From: SFEL01 sp964392455
Lineage (GTDB): Bacteria > Bacillota > Clostridia > Christensenellales > CAG-138
Direction of reading: 5' to 3'
Length of the DNA stretch: 8,753 nt
NCBI GenBank assembly: GCA_964392455.1
Contig: CAYMPG010000044.1
Span: 1-8,753 of the forward strand
Below the pieces are notes generated by a model that was given only the letters and a program-made list of their open reading frames with translations, made no database searches and was not told where the DNA came from. The position numbers and the translations under genes were made by a program. Of this stretch, positions 7,228 through 8,753 are shown piece after piece. How positions within the stretch are numbered: the first letter of the stretch is position 1; every line of letters begins with the position of its first letter.

Positions 7228-8211
7228 ATGGCACTTGTTACCAGCAAAGAAATGTTCGCAAAGGCCTACGACGGCGGCTATGCTATCGGCGCTTTCAATG
7301 TAAACAACATGGAGATAATCCAGGGCATTACCGAAGCCGCCATCGAAAACCACGCTCCCCTCATCCTTCAGGTATCCAAGGGCGCCCGCGCCTACGCAAA
7401 GCATGTATACCTGATGAAGCTCATCGAGGCTGCCATTGAGGACGCTGAGCAGTCCGCAGGCTTTGACCTTCCCGTATGCGTTCACCTTGACCACGGCGAT
7501 ACCTTTGAGCTGTGCAAGAGCTGCATAGATGGCGGCTTCACCTCCGTCATGATAGACGGCTCCTCCAAGTCCTTCGAGGACAATATCGCCCTTACCCGCC
7601 AGGTTGTGGAATATGCCCATGATCACGGCGTAGTAGTAGAAGGCGAGCTGGGCACCCTTGCAGGCGTTGAGGATGAGGTAAACGTATCCGCTGAGGATTC
7701 CTCCTACACCCGCCCCGAGGAAGTGGAAGAATTCGTCACCCGCACCGGCGTTGACTCCCTTGCCATAGCCATCGGCACCAGCCACGGCGCATACAAGTTC
7801 ACCGCCGCCCAGTGCACCCGCAATGAAAAGGGCCTGCTGGTTCCCCCTCCCCTCCGTTTCGACATACTGGAGGAGGTCTCCCGCCGTCTCCCCGGCTTCC
7901 CCATCGTTCTCCACGGCTCTTCCTCCGTTCCCCAGGAATTTGTGAAGATCATCAATGAGAATGGCGGCAGAATGCCTGATGCAGTAGGTATCCCCGAGGA
8001 GCAGCTCCGCAAGGCCGCCGAGAGCGCAGTCTGCAAGATCAATATCGACTCTGACCTGCGCCTTGCCATGACCGCCTGCATCCGCAAGTACTTTGCAGAG
8101 CATCCCGATCACTTTGACCCCCGTCAGTACCTGAAGCCTGCCCGCATCGCCATCAAGGACATGGTAGCTCACAAGCTCATCAACGTTCTGGGCTGCAACG
8201 ATAAGGCATAA
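7228..8211 (+). CDS. fba: Class II fructose-1,6-bisphosphate aldolase
   Basis: A cytosolic zinc-dependent glycolytic enzyme that splits fructose-1,6-bisphosphate into glyceraldehyde-3-phosphate and dihydroxyacetone phosphate. In 327 residues it shows GAFNVNNME (21-29), HLDHGD (86-91) with the catalytic Asp88 and zinc ligand His89, VEGELG (137-142), GTSHGAYKF (183-191) with zinc ligand His186, LHGSSS (228-233) with zinc ligand His229, and NIDSDLR (272-278). It is about 40 residues longer than Bacillus subtilis FbaA. In length and in its C-terminal segment (AEHPDHFDPRQYL, 290-302) it resembles, from memory, the Giardia-like class II group. Codons are mostly ATC for isoleucine, pointing to high expression. 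It has its own promoter and a hairpin 26 bases after the stop. Its product is the substrate of the GAPDH encoded about 3 kb to the left on the other strand. Confidence 0.97.
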   Translation: MALVTSKEMFAKAYDGGYAIGAFNVNNMEIIQGITEAAIENHAPLILQVSKGARAYAKHVYLMKLIEAAIEDAEQSAGFDLPVCVHLDHGDTFELCKSCIDGGFTSVMIDGSSKSFEDNIALTRQVVEYAHDHGVVVEGELGTLAGVEDEVNVSAEDSSYTRPEEVEEFVTRTGVDSLAIAIGTSHGAYKFTAAQCTRNEKGLLVPPPLRFDILEEVSRRLPGFPIVLHGSSSVPQEFVKIINENGGRMPDAVGIPEEQLRKAAESAVCKINIDSDLRLAMTACIRKYFAEHPDHFDPRQYLKPARIAIKDMVAHKLINVLGCNDKA

Positions 8212-8237
8212 ATCAGTATTAAACCATATACCTTAAA

Positions 8238-8272
8238 TATAAAGCGTGACGGATGAGCCGTTACGCTTTATA
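8238..8272 (+). terminator. Hairpin downstream of aldolase, weak T-run
   Basis: Arms 8238-8252 and 8258-8272 pair over 15 positions with one G·U and a 5-base loop. The stem is strong, but only three T occur near its base and the following bases are AATTAG. Termination may therefore be partial, letting some aldolase transcript reach the DUF1292 gene. Confidence 0.7.
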
Positions 8273-8274
8273 AT
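8246..8274 (+). promoter_or_regulatory. Promoter of the DUF1292 gene, embedded in the hairpin
   Basis: GTGACG (8246-8251) matches four of six -35 positions and is followed after exactly 17 bases by a perfect TATAAT (8269-8274). The start would be near 8281, leaving a leader of about 22 bases with AAGGAGA (8290-8296) before the ATG at 8303. Both boxes fall almost entirely within the aldolase hairpin. Confidence 0.6.
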
Positions 8275-8302
8275 TAGCATATAAACCATAAGGAGATAAG
8301 CC

Positions 8303-8587
8303 ATGCAGGAAGAATACATGAACGTTATCACCCTTACCGATGCCGATGGCAGCGATGTGGACTTTGAGGTGCTGGATATGGTGCCATACAATGGCAGTGA
8401 ATACGCCGTTTTGCTGCCCGTGGATGACGATTCGGATACAGCGGAGGCAGTAATACTGGAGCTGCTGGCAGCCGAGGAGGACAATGAGGAGGATATGCTC
8501 CAGGGCGTGGATGACCAGGAGATACTGGATGCGGTATTCGCCCTGTTTATGGAGCGCAACAGCGACCTGTTCCAGTTTGAGCAGTAA
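8303..8587 (+). CDS. DUF1292 (YrzB-like) small acidic protein
   Basis: A 94-residue soluble protein of unknown function. The pattern ITLTDADGSDVDFEVLD near the N-terminus, then EYAVLLPVDD and the C-terminal DDQEILDAVFALFME, is that of the DUF1292/YrzB family of Bacillota; these resemblances are from memory. It has 28 Asp or Glu, a single Arg and no Lys, so it is extremely acidic. In many Bacillota YrzB-type genes lie beside yrrL (a Holliday-junction resolvase-like gene) and yrzL, but here the neighbour is aldolase. The start is supported by AAGGAGA, with GGAG seven bases from the ATG. It appears to be transcribed alone from the promoter inside the preceding hairpin, perhaps with read-through from aldolase, and ends before a strong terminator. 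Confidence 0.82.
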   Translation: MQEEYMNVITLTDADGSDVDFEVLDMVPYNGSEYAVLLPVDDDSDTAEAVILELLAAEEDNEEDMLQGVDDQEILDAVFALFMERNSDLFQFEQ

Positions 8588-8629
8588 TGGTCGAAAATGC
8601 ACTATAATATAAGCTGCATAGTATCCATT

Positions 8630-8659
8630 GCGGCATCCTGAGGGATGCCGCTTTTCCTT
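8630..8659 (+). terminator. Intrinsic terminator of the DUF1292 gene
   Basis: A perfect 9-bp GC-rich stem (8630-8638 with 8643-8651) and a TGAG loop are followed by TTTT, CC and another T-run. It lies 42 bases after the DUF1292 stop codon. Confidence 0.9.
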
Positions 8660-8753
8660 TTAATCCATCTGCATTTACTTATGGGTGCCGTTGCGTGCCG
8701 GCGCTTACGGCCTTTTGGATGAAATTTGACAGTTCGGCAGTTTAGGTAAAAGG
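8660..8753. other. Right-edge sequence with no recognised gene
   Basis: No start codon with a ribosome site and lasting frame is seen on the + strand; the ATG at 8681 stops after 13 codons. An imperfect inverted repeat (GCCGTTGCG at 8687-8695 against 8702-8711) and TTGACA at 8726-8731 are present, but no matching -10 fits before the window ends. The stretch may be the leader of a gene beyond the edge or part of a dispersed repeat. Confidence 0.4.

Noticed and set aside
7195..8172. Long open frame on the minus strand opposite aldolase (325 codons)
   Set aside because: Antisense shadow of a certain gene with a low-complexity peptide and no supported start.
8603..8608. TATAAT after the DUF1292 stop as a promoter
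   Set aside because: No -35-like hexamer stands 16-18 bases upstream and a strong terminator follows at once.

Overview
The window looks like ordinary chromosome of a Bacillota bacterium, most likely a Clostridia member of the gut (Ruminococcaceae/Oscillospirales-like). The grounds are strong AGGAG ribosome sites, near-consensus TTGxxx/TATAAT promoters, short intergenic gaps, compact hairpin terminators, a DUF1292-type acidic protein, and a moderately GC-rich sequence that still uses ATA heavily for isoleucine. The taxonomic call is inference; no rRNA or other marker gene is present. There is no tRNA, rRNA, CRISPR array, insertion sequence or phage gene.

Layout from left to right. (1) The 3' three-quarters of a Ca2+-type P-type ATPase (+) runs in from the left edge and ends at a hairpin that can serve both strands. 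(2) A LysR-family regulator (-) lies convergent to it, with its own promoter and a dyad at its probable transcription start. (3) A monocistronic GAPDH gene (-) follows, with a terminator on the LysR side and a Rex-like dyad on its upstream side. (4) A three-gene minus-strand operon is read in the order GT2 glycosyltransferase, M29 aminopeptidase, uridine-kinase-family P-loop kinase; the last two overlap by ATGA. (5) Divergent from this operon is a class II fructose-bisphosphate aldolase (+). (6) A small, extremely acidic DUF1292 protein (+) lies downstream, separated by a hairpin that also contains a good promoter. (7) A strong terminator and about 95 bases of non-coding sequence complete the window.

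Functionally the window mixes two core glycolytic enzymes (aldolase and GAPDH) with calcium export, envelope or lipid-linked sugar transfer, and peptide and nucleoside salvage. GAPDH and aldolase use ATC for isoleucine and other codons typical of highly expressed genes, whereas their neighbours favour ATA. GAPDH is of the eukaryote/E. coli-like type and the aldolase resembles the longer Giardia-like class II type; both are unlike the Bacillus subtilis enzymes.

I see no convincing new defence or mobile system. The points most worth a second look are the promoter built into the terminator hairpin upstream of the DUF1292 gene, the Rex-like dyad upstream of GAPDH, the LysR autoregulatory dyad, and the kinase of unknown substrate coupled to an aminopeptidase.
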